Source: Novosphingobium sp. KA1 | Lineage (GTDB): Bacteria > Pseudomonadota > Alphaproteobacteria > Sphingomonadales > Sphingomonadaceae | Assembly: GCF_017309955.1 (NCBI RefSeq) | Contig: NZ_CP021248.1 | Location: forward strand, 1,402,001-1,466,000 | DNA: 64,000 bases | Direction of reading: 5' to 3' | Made by a program: the position numbers and the translations under genes | Notes under the pieces: model-generated | What the model saw: the letters and a program-made list of their open reading frames with translations, nothing else | Database searches by the model: none | What the model was told of the DNA's origin: nothing | Shown here: piece after piece, positions 33,490-41,563 of the stretch | How the letters are laid out: the number at the start of each line of letters is the position of its first letter | How positions within the stretch are numbered: position 1 is the stretch's first letter

Positions 33490-36400
33490 ATGATCGAACC
33501 CATCGTCACATGGGCGGTCGCGCGGCGCTGGCTGGTCCTGCTGCTGACCACCGTCGCCGCGATCATCGGCGCGGTAAGCCTGTCGCGCCTGCCGATCGAC
33601 GCGGTGCCCGACATCACCAACAACCAGGTGCAGGTCAACGTGCTTGCCCCCGCGCTTTCGCCGGAACTGATCGAGAAGCAGGTTGCCTTCCCGATCGAGA
33701 CCGCGCTCGCCGGGATCAAGGGACTGGAAAGCACCCGCTCGCTCAGCCGCAACGGTTTTGCCCAGGTCACCGCGGTCTTCACCGATGCCACCGATATCTA
33801 CTTCGCCCGCCAGCAAGTGCAGGAACGCCTGACCGCTGCGCAGGAGAGCCTTCCCGCAGGCGCCCGGCCGGAAATGGGCCCGATCGCCACCGGCCTTGGC
33901 GAAGTCTATATCTGGACGCTGCGCTATTCCGAAAGAGCGCATGAGCAGCACCGCCCCGGTGAACCCGGCCTCCAGCCCGACGGCAGCTACATCACCCCGG
34001 AAGGCGACCGGCTGGTCGGCGAGGCCGACAAGGCGACCTACCTGCACACCGTGCAGGACTGGATCGTCGCCCCGCAGATCAAGGCCGTGGACGGTGTTGC
34101 CGGGATCGATTCCCTCGGCGGTTTCGAGAAGGAATACCGCGTCGCGCCGGACCTCCAGAAACTGGCGGCGCTGCGGCTCAGCCTTGCCGACCTTGCGACG
34201 GCGCTGGAGCGCAACAATGTCGCCACCGGCGGCGGTACGGTTGACCGCAACGGCGAAGGGCTGGCCGTGCGCGCCGATGCCCGCGTGCTCAGCCTTGCGC
34301 AATTGCGCGACCGCGTGATCGCCTCGCGCGAAGGCACGCCGATCACGCTCGGCCAGGTCGCGCAAGTGCGGCTGGGACAGGCCGTGCGCATGGGTGCAGC
34401 CTCGGAAAACGGCCGCGAGGTCGTGACCGGCACCGCGATCATGCGCATCGGCGAGAACAGCCGTACGGTCTCCTCCGGGGTCGACGCCAAGCTCAAGGCC
34501 ATCGCCCCCGCGCTCCCGCGCGACATCGTGATCGAGCCGGTGCTCGACCGTACCAGGCTCGTCGATGCGACGATCTCCACCGTCGCGCGCAATCTGGCCG
34601 AGGGGGCGCTGCTGGTCATTGCCGTGCTGTTCCTGCTGCTCGGCAATTTCCGCGCCGCGCTGATTGCCGCCATGGTCATCCCGATCACCATGCTGCTGAC
34701 CGGTTTCGGCATGGCGCGCGTGGGCGTCTCGGCCAATCTCATGAGCCTGGGCGCACTCGATTTCGGACTCATCGTCGACGGCGCGGTCATCATCGTCGAA
34801 AATGCGCTGCGCCGGATTGGCGAGCGCCAACACGCCGAAGGCCGCCCGCTCTCGGCATCGCAGCGCCTCGATACCATTGCCGCGGCGACCCGCGAGATGA
34901 TCCGGCCCTCGGTCTACGGGCAGGCAATCGTCATGCTGGTCTACGTCCCCTTGCTGACGCTGAGCGGCGTGGAGGGTCGCACGTTCGAACCGATGGCGCT
35001 GACGGTCATCATCGCGCTGGCCTTCGCCTTTGTGCTGTCGCTCACTTTTGTTCCGGCGGCCATCGCGGTCTGGCTGTCGAGGCCGGTGGAGGAAAAGGAT
35101 AACCGCCTGGTCGGCTGGCTGCGCAGGCATTACGAACCCCGCCTTGACCGCGCGCTGAAAAGGCCCAAGGCCACGCTTGGCGTGGCACTGGGCGCACTCG
35201 CGCTCGGCGCCGCGGCGTTTTGGGGACTCGGTCAGGAATTCCTGCCGCAACTCGACGAGGGCGACATTCTCGTCTCCGCCTTCCGGGTGCCGGGCACCTC
35301 GGTCGAGCAGAGCCAGAAGATGCAATCGCAGATCGAGCGCTCGCTCGCCGGCATGCCGGAAATCCGCACCGTGTTCTCGCGCACGGGCACGGCGGAGGTT
35401 GCCGCCGATCCGATGCCGCCCAATGCCACCGATACCTTCATCATGCTCAAGGACCGCAAGGACTGGCCGGACCCGTCCGAGGACAAGGCCGCGCTGATTG
35501 CCCGCATCGAGGATCGCCTCGCCGCCGTGCCGGGCAATGGCTACGAAGTGACCCAGCCGATCCAGATGCGCTTCAACGAACTGATCGCGGGCGTGCGCTC
35601 CGATGTCGCGATCAAGGTCTTCGGCGAGGACTTTGCCGAGATGAACGCCGCGGCAACCCGCATCGCCGCGGTACTGCGCCGGATTCCGGGCGCCGAGGAC
35701 GTCAAGGTCGAGCAGACCGAGGGCCTGCCCATGCTCGACATCGCCTATGACCAGGACCGCGCCGGCCGGATCGGCGTATCCGCGCAGGACGTCGCCGATA
35801 CGGTGGCGACGGCGGTGGGCGGGCGCGAGGCGGGACGCATCAGCGAGGGCGACCGCAGCTTCCCGGTGGTGATCCGCCTCGACGATGCCCACCGCTCCGA
35901 TCTCGAGGCGCTCGGACAAACCCCCGTGCCCACGCCCTCCGGCGCTTTCGTGCCACTGGCCAGCGTCGCGCAGATCAAGGTAGTGGACGGCCCCAACCAG
36001 ATCAGCCGCGAGAACGGCAAGCGCCGCGTCGTGGTGCAGGCCAACGTGCGCGAGCGCGACGTCTCGAGCGTCGTCGCTGAGGCCCGCCGCGCCATCGCCC
36101 GCGAGGTGGAACTGCCCGCGGGCATCTGGCTGACCTGGGGCGGCCAGTTCGAGAACCTCGCCTCCGCCCGCGACCGGCTGATGGTGGTGGTGCCCGCCTG
36201 CTTCGCGCTCATCATGCTGCTGCTCTACGGTGCCCTGCGCAGCCTGCGCGATGCCGCCATCGTCTTCACCGGAGTGCCGCTGGCGCTCGTCGGCGGAGCG
36301 CTGGCACTGTTCCTGCGCGGCATGCCGTTCTCGATCTCGGCGGCAGTGGGTTTCATCGCGCTATCGGGCATCGCCGTGCTCAACGGCCTCGTCATGCTGA

Positions 36401-36663
36401 CCTCGATCCAGAAGCGGATGGAGGAGGGCGAGCCCCCGCGTGAGGCTGCCCGCGAAGGAGCCGTCGCGCGCCTGCGGCCGGTGGCGATGACCGCGCTGGT
36501 CGCCAGCCTCGGCTTCCTGCCGATGGCGCTTGGCCACGGTGCCGGAGCCGAAGTGCAGAAACCGCTGGCGACCGTCGTCATCGGCGGGCTGATCTCGGCC
36601 ACGCTGCTGACGCTGTTCGTGCTGCCGACACTCTACGCCCGCTTCGGCAAGCGCGCCGGATAA
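33490..36663 (+). CDS. czcA: CzcA-type heavy-metal RND permease
   Basis: Proton-driven inner-membrane pump, 1057 residues, with the 12-helix RND layout and two large periplasmic loops. The helix-4 signature D-F-G-L-I-V-D-G-A-V-I-I-V-E-N marks the heavy-metal (HME-RND) subgroup; its acidic residues are needed for proton and cation movement in CzcA. It starts four bases after czcB. Metal specificity (Zn/Co/Cd versus Ni) cannot be settled here; lack of the monovalent CusA methionine pattern was not checked residue by residue. Confidence 0.94.
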   Translation: MIEPIVTWAVARRWLVLLLTTVAAIIGAVSLSRLPIDAVPDITNNQVQVNVLAPALSPELIEKQVAFPIETALAGIKGLESTRSLSRNGFAQVTAVFTDATDIYFARQQVQERLTAAQESLPAGARPEMGPIATGLGEVYIWTLRYSERAHEQHRPGEPGLQPDGSYITPEGDRLVGEADKATYLHTVQDWIVAPQIKAVDGVAGIDSLGGFEKEYRVAPDLQKLAALRLSLADLATALERNNVATGGGTVDRNGEGLAVRADARVLSLAQLRDRVIASREGTPITLGQVAQVRLGQAVRMGAASENGREVVTGTAIMRIGENSRTVSSGVDAKLKAIAPALPRDIVIEPVLDRTRLVDATISTVARNLAEGALLVIAVLFLLLGNFRAALIAAMVIPITMLLTGFGMARVGVSANLMSLGALDFGLIVDGAVIIVENALRRIGERQHAEGRPLSASQRLDTIAAATREMIRPSVYGQAIVMLVYVPLLTLSGVEGRTFEPMALTVIIALAFAFVLSLTFVPAAIAVWLSRPVEEKDNRLVGWLRRHYEPRLDRALKRPKATLGVALGALALGAAAFWGLGQEFLPQLDEGDILVSAFRVPGTSVEQSQKMQSQIERSLAGMPEIRTVFSRTGTAEVAADPMPPNATDTFIMLKDRKDWPDPSEDKAALIARIEDRLAAVPGNGYEVTQPIQMRFNELIAGVRSDVAIKVFGEDFAEMNAAATRIAAVLRRIPGAEDVKVEQTEGLPMLDIAYDQDRAGRIGVSAQDVADTVATAVGGREAGRISEGDRSFPVVIRLDDAHRSDLEALGQTPVPTPSGAFVPLASVAQIKVVDGPNQISRENGKRRVVVQANVRERDVSSVVAEARRAIAREVELPAGIWLTWGGQFENLASARDRLMVVVPACFALIMLLLYGALRSLRDAAIVFTGVPLALVGGALALFLRGMPFSISAAVGFIALSGIAVLNGLVMLTSIQKRMEEGEPPREAAREGAVARLRPVAMTALVASLGFLPMALGHGAGAEVQKPLATVVIGGLISATLLTLFVLPTLYARFGKRAG

Positions 36664-36744
36664 GCGGGCGCGTGGCAAGGGCCGTGGCCGGTTGGACAAA
36701 TCGTCCGCTGGTCACGGTCCCCACGGCCCGCTAACCGCCCGGGC

Positions 36745-37272
36745 ATGGCCGCGAACAGACCCCTGCCCACGATCACGCTTCCTGTGATCACCTCTGCCGT
36801 GATCACCCGTGCCGTTATCACCCCTGCCGTCATCACCCTCGTCGCGCTGTGCCTGACCGCCACGCTCGCCGGCTGCAAGGACGACCGCCGCGAGGAACGC
36901 CTGCGCGAGGCGGGTCCCCGCCCGACCCTCGCAAGGCTGCTGGCCGTCGCCGACGCCGATCTCGGCGCACGCAAGTTCGGGCAATGCGCCGCCTGCCACC
37001 GCACCACACCCGGCGCCCCCGATCTGGGCGGCCCCAACCTTTACGGCGTCTACGGCCAGCCAATGGGCCAGACCAGCCAGCGCTTTGGCTACACCGCCGC
37101 TCTGCGCAGTGCCGGCGGCCGATGGGACGCGCCCACCCTCGAGCGCTGGATGAAGAACCCGCAAGCGGTCGTTCCCGGCACTGCCATGCAGTTTTCCGGG
37201 GTGCCCGACGCGCTCGACCGGGCCGACATCATCGCCTATCTGCAAAGCCAGTCGCCTGCTGCCAAGCGATAG
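36745..37272 (+). CDS. Lipoprotein cytochrome c
   Basis: 175 residues: an unusual Val-Ile-Thr repeat before the hydrophobic part of the signal sequence, a lipobox L-A-G-C (Cys44), then a class-I cytochrome c domain. The haem site is C81-A-A-C-H85. A likely axial Met lies in G-T-A-M-Q-F-S-G. Such cytochromes shuttle electrons in the periplasm. It follows czcA by 81 bases in the same direction; a functional link is not evident. Confidence 0.88.
   Translation: MAANRPLPTITLPVITSAVITRAVITPAVITLVALCLTATLAGCKDDRREERLREAGPRPTLARLLAVADADLGARKFGQCAACHRTTPGAPDLGGPNLYGVYGQPMGQTSQRFGYTAALRSAGGRWDAPTLERWMKNPQAVVPGTAMQFSGVPDALDRADIIAYLQSQSPAAKR
36769..36843 (+). repeat. 15-bp tandem repeat inside the cytochrome c signal region
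   Basis: Five units of 15 bases in frame, the first degenerate: ACGATCACGCTTCCT, GTGATCACCTCTGCC, GTGATCACCCGTGCC, GTTATCACCCCTGCC, GTCATCACCCTCGTC. They encode T-I-T-L-P, V-I-T-S-A, V-I-T-R-A, V-I-T-P-A, V-I-T-L-V. Copy number could vary by slippage without shifting the frame. Confidence 0.85.
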
Positions 37273-37418
37273 GCGGCTTCGCCACGGATAGTGATGGACT
37301 TCCGCCGACGTCGCAGCCCCTGTCCCTGACAAACACAAGGCAGGGTTCAGCCTCCAGAAAGCGTCCCGCGCACAACGGCAACCTGCGGGTGCGCGCAAAC
37401 GCCGAAGGAGAAACATTC

Positions 37419-37640
37419 ATGTTCCGCAAAATCATTGCTGCTGCCGCCATTGCCAGCCTCATGGGCGTAACGCCGGCCATGGCTGCCAGCACCTGTCGCA
37501 ATGCGCAGGGCAAGTTCATCAAGTGCCAGACCGCTCCGGTGAAAAAGAAGGCCACCCCGGCCAATGTCACCAAGGGCAAGGACGGCAAGTGCCGCTTCTC
37601 GTCCGGCCCCAAGAAGGGCCAGTTCACCAAGTGCTCGTGA
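37419..37640 (+). CDS. Small secreted protein with two Cys-flanked basic motifs
   Basis: 73 residues with a signal peptide (M-F-R-K-I-I-A-A-A-A...A-M-A). The mature part is Lys-rich and contains two similar segments, C-R-N-A-Q-G-K-F-I-K-C and C-R-F-S-S-G-P-K-K-G-Q-F-T-K-C, each beginning and ending in Cys. A GGAG site precedes the ATG. It resembles small periplasmic proteins found widely in alphaproteobacteria without known function. Confidence 0.8.
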   Translation: MFRKIIAAAAIASLMGVTPAMAASTCRNAQGKFIKCQTAPVKKKATPANVTKGKDGKCRFSSGPKKGQFTKCS

Positions 37641-37658
37641 GCTGATACCCTCCAGCGA

Positions 37659-37687
37659 CCAGACCCGGGCCTCGCGCTCGGGTCTGG
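37659..37687. terminator. Hairpin between convergent genes
   Basis: CCAGACCCG pairs with CGGGTCTGG (9 bp, 11-base loop) between the ends of the small secreted protein gene and the convergent LysR gene. There is no clear U-run, so terminator function is only likely. Confidence 0.45.
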
Positions 37688-37714
37688 ACCCGGCTATCCG
37701 GCACGCCCGACGGA

Positions 37715-38611
37715 TCAGCGCTCCCAGTAGGGCGGATCGCCAAAGCTGCGGCGCAGGCTGTCCGCCAACGCCCGGATCTTGGCCGAGGCGCCGTGATCGC
37801 GCGGATAGGCCAGGAACAGTTCGGCGCCCTCGGCTTCGAGCCCGACGTCGATCTCCACCAGCGTCCCTTGCGCCAGCGCCTCGTGCACGAAAAACGAGGG
37901 CAGCAGGGCGATGCCGAGCCCGGCCGCGGCCACGTCCCGCATGACGATCCCGTTGTTCACCCGTAGCGCGGCGACCGGCCGCACGACCGACCATCCTCCC
38001 GGCGCCGCGAAGCGCCAGTCGCCCGACCGGTTCGCATAGAGAATGCCGCGATGGCGCTCGAGATCGGCCAGCGATGCCGGAACCCCAGCGCTTGCCAGAT
38101 AGGCTGGCGCGGCCACCAGCAGGCGGCGGCTTTTTGCCAGCCGCCGCGCGATCAGCCTGCCATCCCCCACCGCGCCGTGCCGCAGGACGGCGTCGAAACC
38201 GCCCGACGTCGCATCGACAAAGCCGTCGTCGAGTTCCAGAGAAACCTCGATCTGCGGATGACCCTCAAGGAACCGCGCCAGCGCCGCGCCGAGATGGAGG
38301 ATGCCGAAGCCGACCGGAGCGGAAAGCCGCAGCGGCCCCGCCAGCGTGCCGCTGCGCGCGGCGAGTTCCGCCGCCGCCTCTTCCGCCTCGCGCAGGATGC
38401 GCTGCGCCCGCGGCAGGAAGGTCTGCCCGCCGTTGGTGAGCGACAATTGCCGCGTGGAACGCTGAAGCAGCGTGGCCCCCAGCGTGCGCTCCAGTTCGGC
38501 CAGCCGCTCGCTCACCACCGACTTGGCAAGGCCAAGGCGCCGCGAAGCCGCACTGATCGAGCCTGCTTCCACCGTGGTGACAAAGGCAACCACGCCATCG
38601 AGCTTCATCAT
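37715..38611 (-). CDS. LysR-type transcriptional regulator
   Basis: 298 residues with N-terminal HTH (F-V-T-T-V-E-A-G-S-I-S-A-A-S-R-R-L-G-L) and an effector-binding domain. The start is set at the M-M-K-L-D pair (38611 or 38608). It is divergent from the BdcA-like SDR gene, 144 bases away, and probably controls it, as LysR regulators usually control the divergently transcribed neighbour. Confidence 0.9.
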   Translation of the reverse strand: MMKLDGVVAFVTTVEAGSISAASRRLGLAKSVVSERLAELERTLGATLLQRSTRQLSLTNGGQTFLPRAQRILREAEEAAAELAARSGTLAGPLRLSAPVGFGILHLGAALARFLEGHPQIEVSLELDDGFVDATSGGFDAVLRHGAVGDGRLIARRLAKSRRLLVAAPAYLASAGVPASLADLERHRGILYANRSGDWRFAAPGGWSVVRPVAALRVNNGIVMRDVAAAGLGIALLPSFFVHEALAQGTLVEIDVGLEAEGAELFLAYPRDHGASAKIRALADSLRRSFGDPPYWER

Positions 38612-38755
38612 CGTTCGGAAATCCCGTCGACAAGGTTCCAATTCTTCCGGCTAGTGCGAACGATGCCCGCATAGCATCTTCCCGTCCAGAGGCTCCCGAC
38701 CGAACGGGTGCCAACAGCAACCCACGCAACACCTTATCGAGAACGGAGATCTGAC

Positions 38756-39469
38756 ATGGACGAATTCACCGCAAAGAACGTACTGGTCCTGGGCGGCAGC
38801 CGGGGCATCGGCGCCGCCATCGTGCGCCGCTTCGCACAGGGCGGCGCCAGCGTCGCCTTCACCTACGCCGGGTCGCGTGATGCCGCCGAGGCTCTTGCCG
38901 CCGAAACCGGCGCCGAGGCGATCCAGGCCGACAGCGCCGCGCGTGATGCGCTGGTCGCCACGGTTGCGGCCCGCGGCGCGCTCGATGTCCTGGTCATCAA
39001 CGCCGGTACGCTGGTGCTGGGCGATCCGCTGACGCTCGACGCCGACGCGGTCGACCACATGATCGACGTCAACGTGCGCGCGCCCTATCACGCCGCCGTC
39101 GAGGCCGGTCGTGCGATGAACGACAACGGCCGCATCATCGTCATCGGCTCGGTCAACGGCGACCGCATGCCATTTGCCGGCGGCGCTGCCTACGCGCTCA
39201 CCAAGTCGGCCGTGCAGGGCATGGTGCGCGGCCTCGCCCGCGATTTCGGCGACCACGGCATTACCGTCAACAGCATCCAGCCGGGACCGACCGACAGCGA
39301 CATGAACCCGGCCGAGGGCCCGATGGCGGCGACCATGCACAGCTTCATGGCGATCAAGCGCCACGCGCGCCCGCAGGAAATCGCCGAACTTGCCGCCTAT
39401 CTCGCCGGCCCCCATGCCGGGATGATCACCGGATCGATGCAGACCATCGACGGTGGCTTCGGGGCCTGA
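38756..39469 (+). CDS. bdcA: SDR family oxidoreductase, BdcA-like
   Basis: 237-residue short-chain dehydrogenase with the Rossmann motif G-G-S-R-G-I-G near residue 16 and catalytic Y-A-L-T-K. The sequence, including N-V-L-V-L-G-G-S-R-G-I-G-A-A-I-V-R-R-F, G-S-V-N-G-D-R-M-P and the G-A-C-terminus, closely follows E. coli BdcA as I remember it. BdcA is reported to bind c-di-GMP and promote biofilm dispersal. Substrate unknown. ATG at 38756 follows CGGAG. Confidence 0.88.
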   Translation: MDEFTAKNVLVLGGSRGIGAAIVRRFAQGGASVAFTYAGSRDAAEALAAETGAEAIQADSAARDALVATVAARGALDVLVINAGTLVLGDPLTLDADAVDHMIDVNVRAPYHAAVEAGRAMNDNGRIIVIGSVNGDRMPFAGGAAYALTKSAVQGMVRGLARDFGDHGITVNSIQPGPTDSDMNPAEGPMAATMHSFMAIKRHARPQEIAELAAYLAGPHAGMITGSMQTIDGGFGA

Positions 39470-39542
39470 ACACGGCGTCTGGTCATGCGGCGCTCTCTCG
39501 GATAGGGGGAGCGCCGCAGTCACAGACAATTCCGGCAGACCC

Positions 39543-39881
39543 ATGGCCCGCAAGCATTCCAAGCGCGATTCCTTCGAAGACCTGCATGACGACGAGGAAG
39601 CGGCGCCCCCGCCCGTCCCCTGCTGGCTCTGCGGGCGCCCTACCGGCACCACCATCGTGTGGCATCATCCGGTGCCCAAGAGCCGGGGCGGGCGTGACGT
39701 GGTGCCGATGCACTCGATCTGCCAGCAGACGCTGATCGCCAATTTCACCAATTCCGAACTCCAGCGCCACGGCACCAACGTCGAAGGGCTGCTGGACAAT
39801 CCGGCCGTGCGCAAGTTCGTCGATTGGGTGGCCAACAAGGATCCCGACTTCACCGCGCCGATCACCAAGAAGAAGCGCTGA
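39543..39881 (+). CDS. Small HNH-type nuclease-like protein
   Basis: 112 residues. C-W-L-C-G-R (CxxC) is followed by W-H-H-P-V-P-K-S-R-G-G-R-D, then H-S-I-C-Q, the arrangement of a zinc-stabilised HNH nuclease core. The C-terminal part is helical and basic. The rest of a nuclease (targeting domain) is absent, so it may be a stand-alone DNA-binding or repair-related protein. It lies between the SDR and a LysR gene in the same direction. Confidence 0.8.
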   Translation: MARKHSKRDSFEDLHDDEEAAPPPVPCWLCGRPTGTTIVWHHPVPKSRGGRDVVPMHSICQQTLIANFTNSELQRHGTNVEGLLDNPAVRKFVDWVANKDPDFTAPITKKKR

Positions 39882-39946
39882 GGGCTCGCCGCTGAGATCA
39901 TTGCACCGTATGGAAGCCTAGAGATGGCCGATACAAGCGACGCTGC

Positions 39947-40834
39947 ATGCTCAACCTGACGACCCTCAAGCTGTTCATCCGCGTGGCGGAACTGGGCAGC
40001 CTGTCGCGCGCGGCGGACGATGCCAACCTTGCCATCGGCGCGATCAGCCGCCGTCTCTCGCAACTGGAGCACGAACTCGGCGTCCCGTTGCTGGTCCGCA
40101 ACGGGCGCGGCGTGGCGCTGACCCCGGCCGGTGATGCGCTGCTGGTCCATGCCCACCGGATCATGCGCGAAGTCGGCCTCGCGGTCTCCGACCTGTCGGA
40201 CTACGCCAAGGGGCTGAAGGGCAGCGTCGACATCCTCGCCTGCACCTCGGCGATCACCCAGTTCCTGCCCGCCGACCTTGCCGCCTTCGGCCAGGACAAT
40301 GGCAAAATCCGCCTCAACATCCAGGAAGTCTATTCCTCCGAAATCGTCGGCCGCCTGCGCGCGGGCGAGGCGCAAGTGGGCGTCATCATGGAAGAGCCCG
40401 GCACGCTCGGGCTCGACACCTGGAAATACCGCTGCGACCGCCTCGCCGTCGTCGCCCCGCCGCACGTGCTGTTCGGCACCCATTCGGTGCGCTTCCAGGA
40501 CCTGGCCGAGCACGAATTCGTGCAGATGGGTTATGACACCGCCAATACCCGCCTGCTCGCCCGCTCCGCCGACGAACAGGGCTGGCCCTTCCGCCTGCGC
40601 GCGGCGGTCGACAGCTACGACGCCGTGTGCCGGATGATCCAGGCGGGCTTCGGCATCGGCATCCTGCCGAGCGAGGCGGCCAAGAACTTCATCGTGCCGA
40701 TGGGCCTCAAGCTGGTCGAACTCGACGAGCCCTGGGCGCAGCGGCAGATGCTGCTCGCCGCCGACGCCGCCAGCCTGAGCGGCCCGGCTCGCCTGCTGGT
40801 GGAATTCCTGGCCGCCCGCGCCCCACTTGGCTGA
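39947..40834 (+). CDS. LysR-type transcriptional regulator
   Basis: 295 residues: HTH (L-K-L-F-I-R-V-A-E-L-G-S-L-S-R-A-A) and a substrate-binding domain that ends in A-A-R-A-P-L-G. There is no divergent partner; the target is not evident. It lies 65 bases after the HNH gene. Confidence 0.9.
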   Translation: MLNLTTLKLFIRVAELGSLSRAADDANLAIGAISRRLSQLEHELGVPLLVRNGRGVALTPAGDALLVHAHRIMREVGLAVSDLSDYAKGLKGSVDILACTSAITQFLPADLAAFGQDNGKIRLNIQEVYSSEIVGRLRAGEAQVGVIMEEPGTLGLDTWKYRCDRLAVVAPPHVLFGTHSVRFQDLAEHEFVQMGYDTANTRLLARSADEQGWPFRLRAAVDSYDAVCRMIQAGFGIGILPSEAAKNFIVPMGLKLVELDEPWAQRQMLLAADAASLSGPARLLVEFLAARAPLG

Positions 40835-41017
40835 ACGCCCGCAGACTTCAGGTATCGGCCGAGAGCAGACCCTGACGAGCGCCTTGCTGGCGCAGCTTGC
40901 AGGGCAACCGTGCGATGCGGAATTTGTCCAGGTCGCCCAAGGATGCGCATACATTTTGCCCCATCCAAACATCATGCGATAGAGCAAGCCGGACTATCCC
41001 CGGCACTGTGCAGCCAG

Positions 41018-41042
41018 TATAGAGCCTCGATATAGAGCGAGG
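41018..41042 (+). promoter_or_regulatory. Direct and inverted repeat upstream of the MarR gene
   Basis: TATAGAGC occurs twice (41018-41025 and 41031-41038) with 13-base period, overlapped by CCTCG/CGAGG arms (41025-41029 and 41038-41042). It lies 10-35 bases before the MarR start and could be an autoregulatory operator. The rest of the 218-base gap before it shows nothing clear. Confidence 0.35.
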
Positions 41043-41052
41043 TAGCACCGCA

Positions 41053-41559
41053 ATGCAGCCGACGATCCCGGCCCCGGACGACAAGAAACAGACTGCACGG
41101 TCGTACCCCCATCCTTTTCAGGGGGCGGGCCATACGGAGGCGCGGCAGGTTCCGGTCCTGCTGCACCGGGCGCGCGATGCAATGGCCACGCGCATGCGCT
41201 TGATCTTCGATCCTTACAATCTGACCGATCCGCAATGGCGCGTCCTGCGCCTGCTGAGCATCGAAGACGAAATCGACGCGGCAGACCTTGCCGCCCGTGC
41301 CTTCCTGCTGGGCCCGAGCCTTTCACGGATTGTCCGCGATTTGTCCGAGCGCGGCCTGATCCTGCGACGTGCCAGCAAGGAGGACGCGCGTCGCTACCTC
41401 CACGCGATCACGCCGGCCGGCATGAAACTGGTACGCGAAATCGTGCCGCAGTTCGATCCGCTTTACGAACGGATCGAGCGCGAACTGGGCATCAAGGACC
41501 TACAGCGCCTGAACGCCACGATGGAGCGCTTGGCGGAAATCCTGTCCGAAACGCCCTGA
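41053..41559 (+). CDS. MarR family regulator, HpaR-like
   Basis: 168 residues with a winged-helix MarR core (Y-N-L-T-D-P-Q-W-R-V-L-R, then L-G-P-S-L-S-R-I-V-R-D-L, and the wing R-A-S-K-E-D-A-R-R-Y-L). It looks most like HpaR, the repressor of homoprotocatechuate degradation. It is convergent with the S10 peptidase pair and is the nearest candidate for the factor that binds the TTAACGCGTTAA sites 3.6-8 kb away (inference). Confidence 0.85.
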   Translation: MQPTIPAPDDKKQTARSYPHPFQGAGHTEARQVPVLLHRARDAMATRMRLIFDPYNLTDPQWRVLRLLSIEDEIDAADLAARAFLLGPSLSRIVRDLSERGLILRRASKEDARRYLHAITPAGMKLVREIVPQFDPLYERIERELGIKDLQRLNATMERLAEILSETP

Positions 41560-41563
41560 CGTT

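Noticed and set aside
32953..35919. 988-residue minus-strand frame
   Set aside because: Opposite czcA; shadow.
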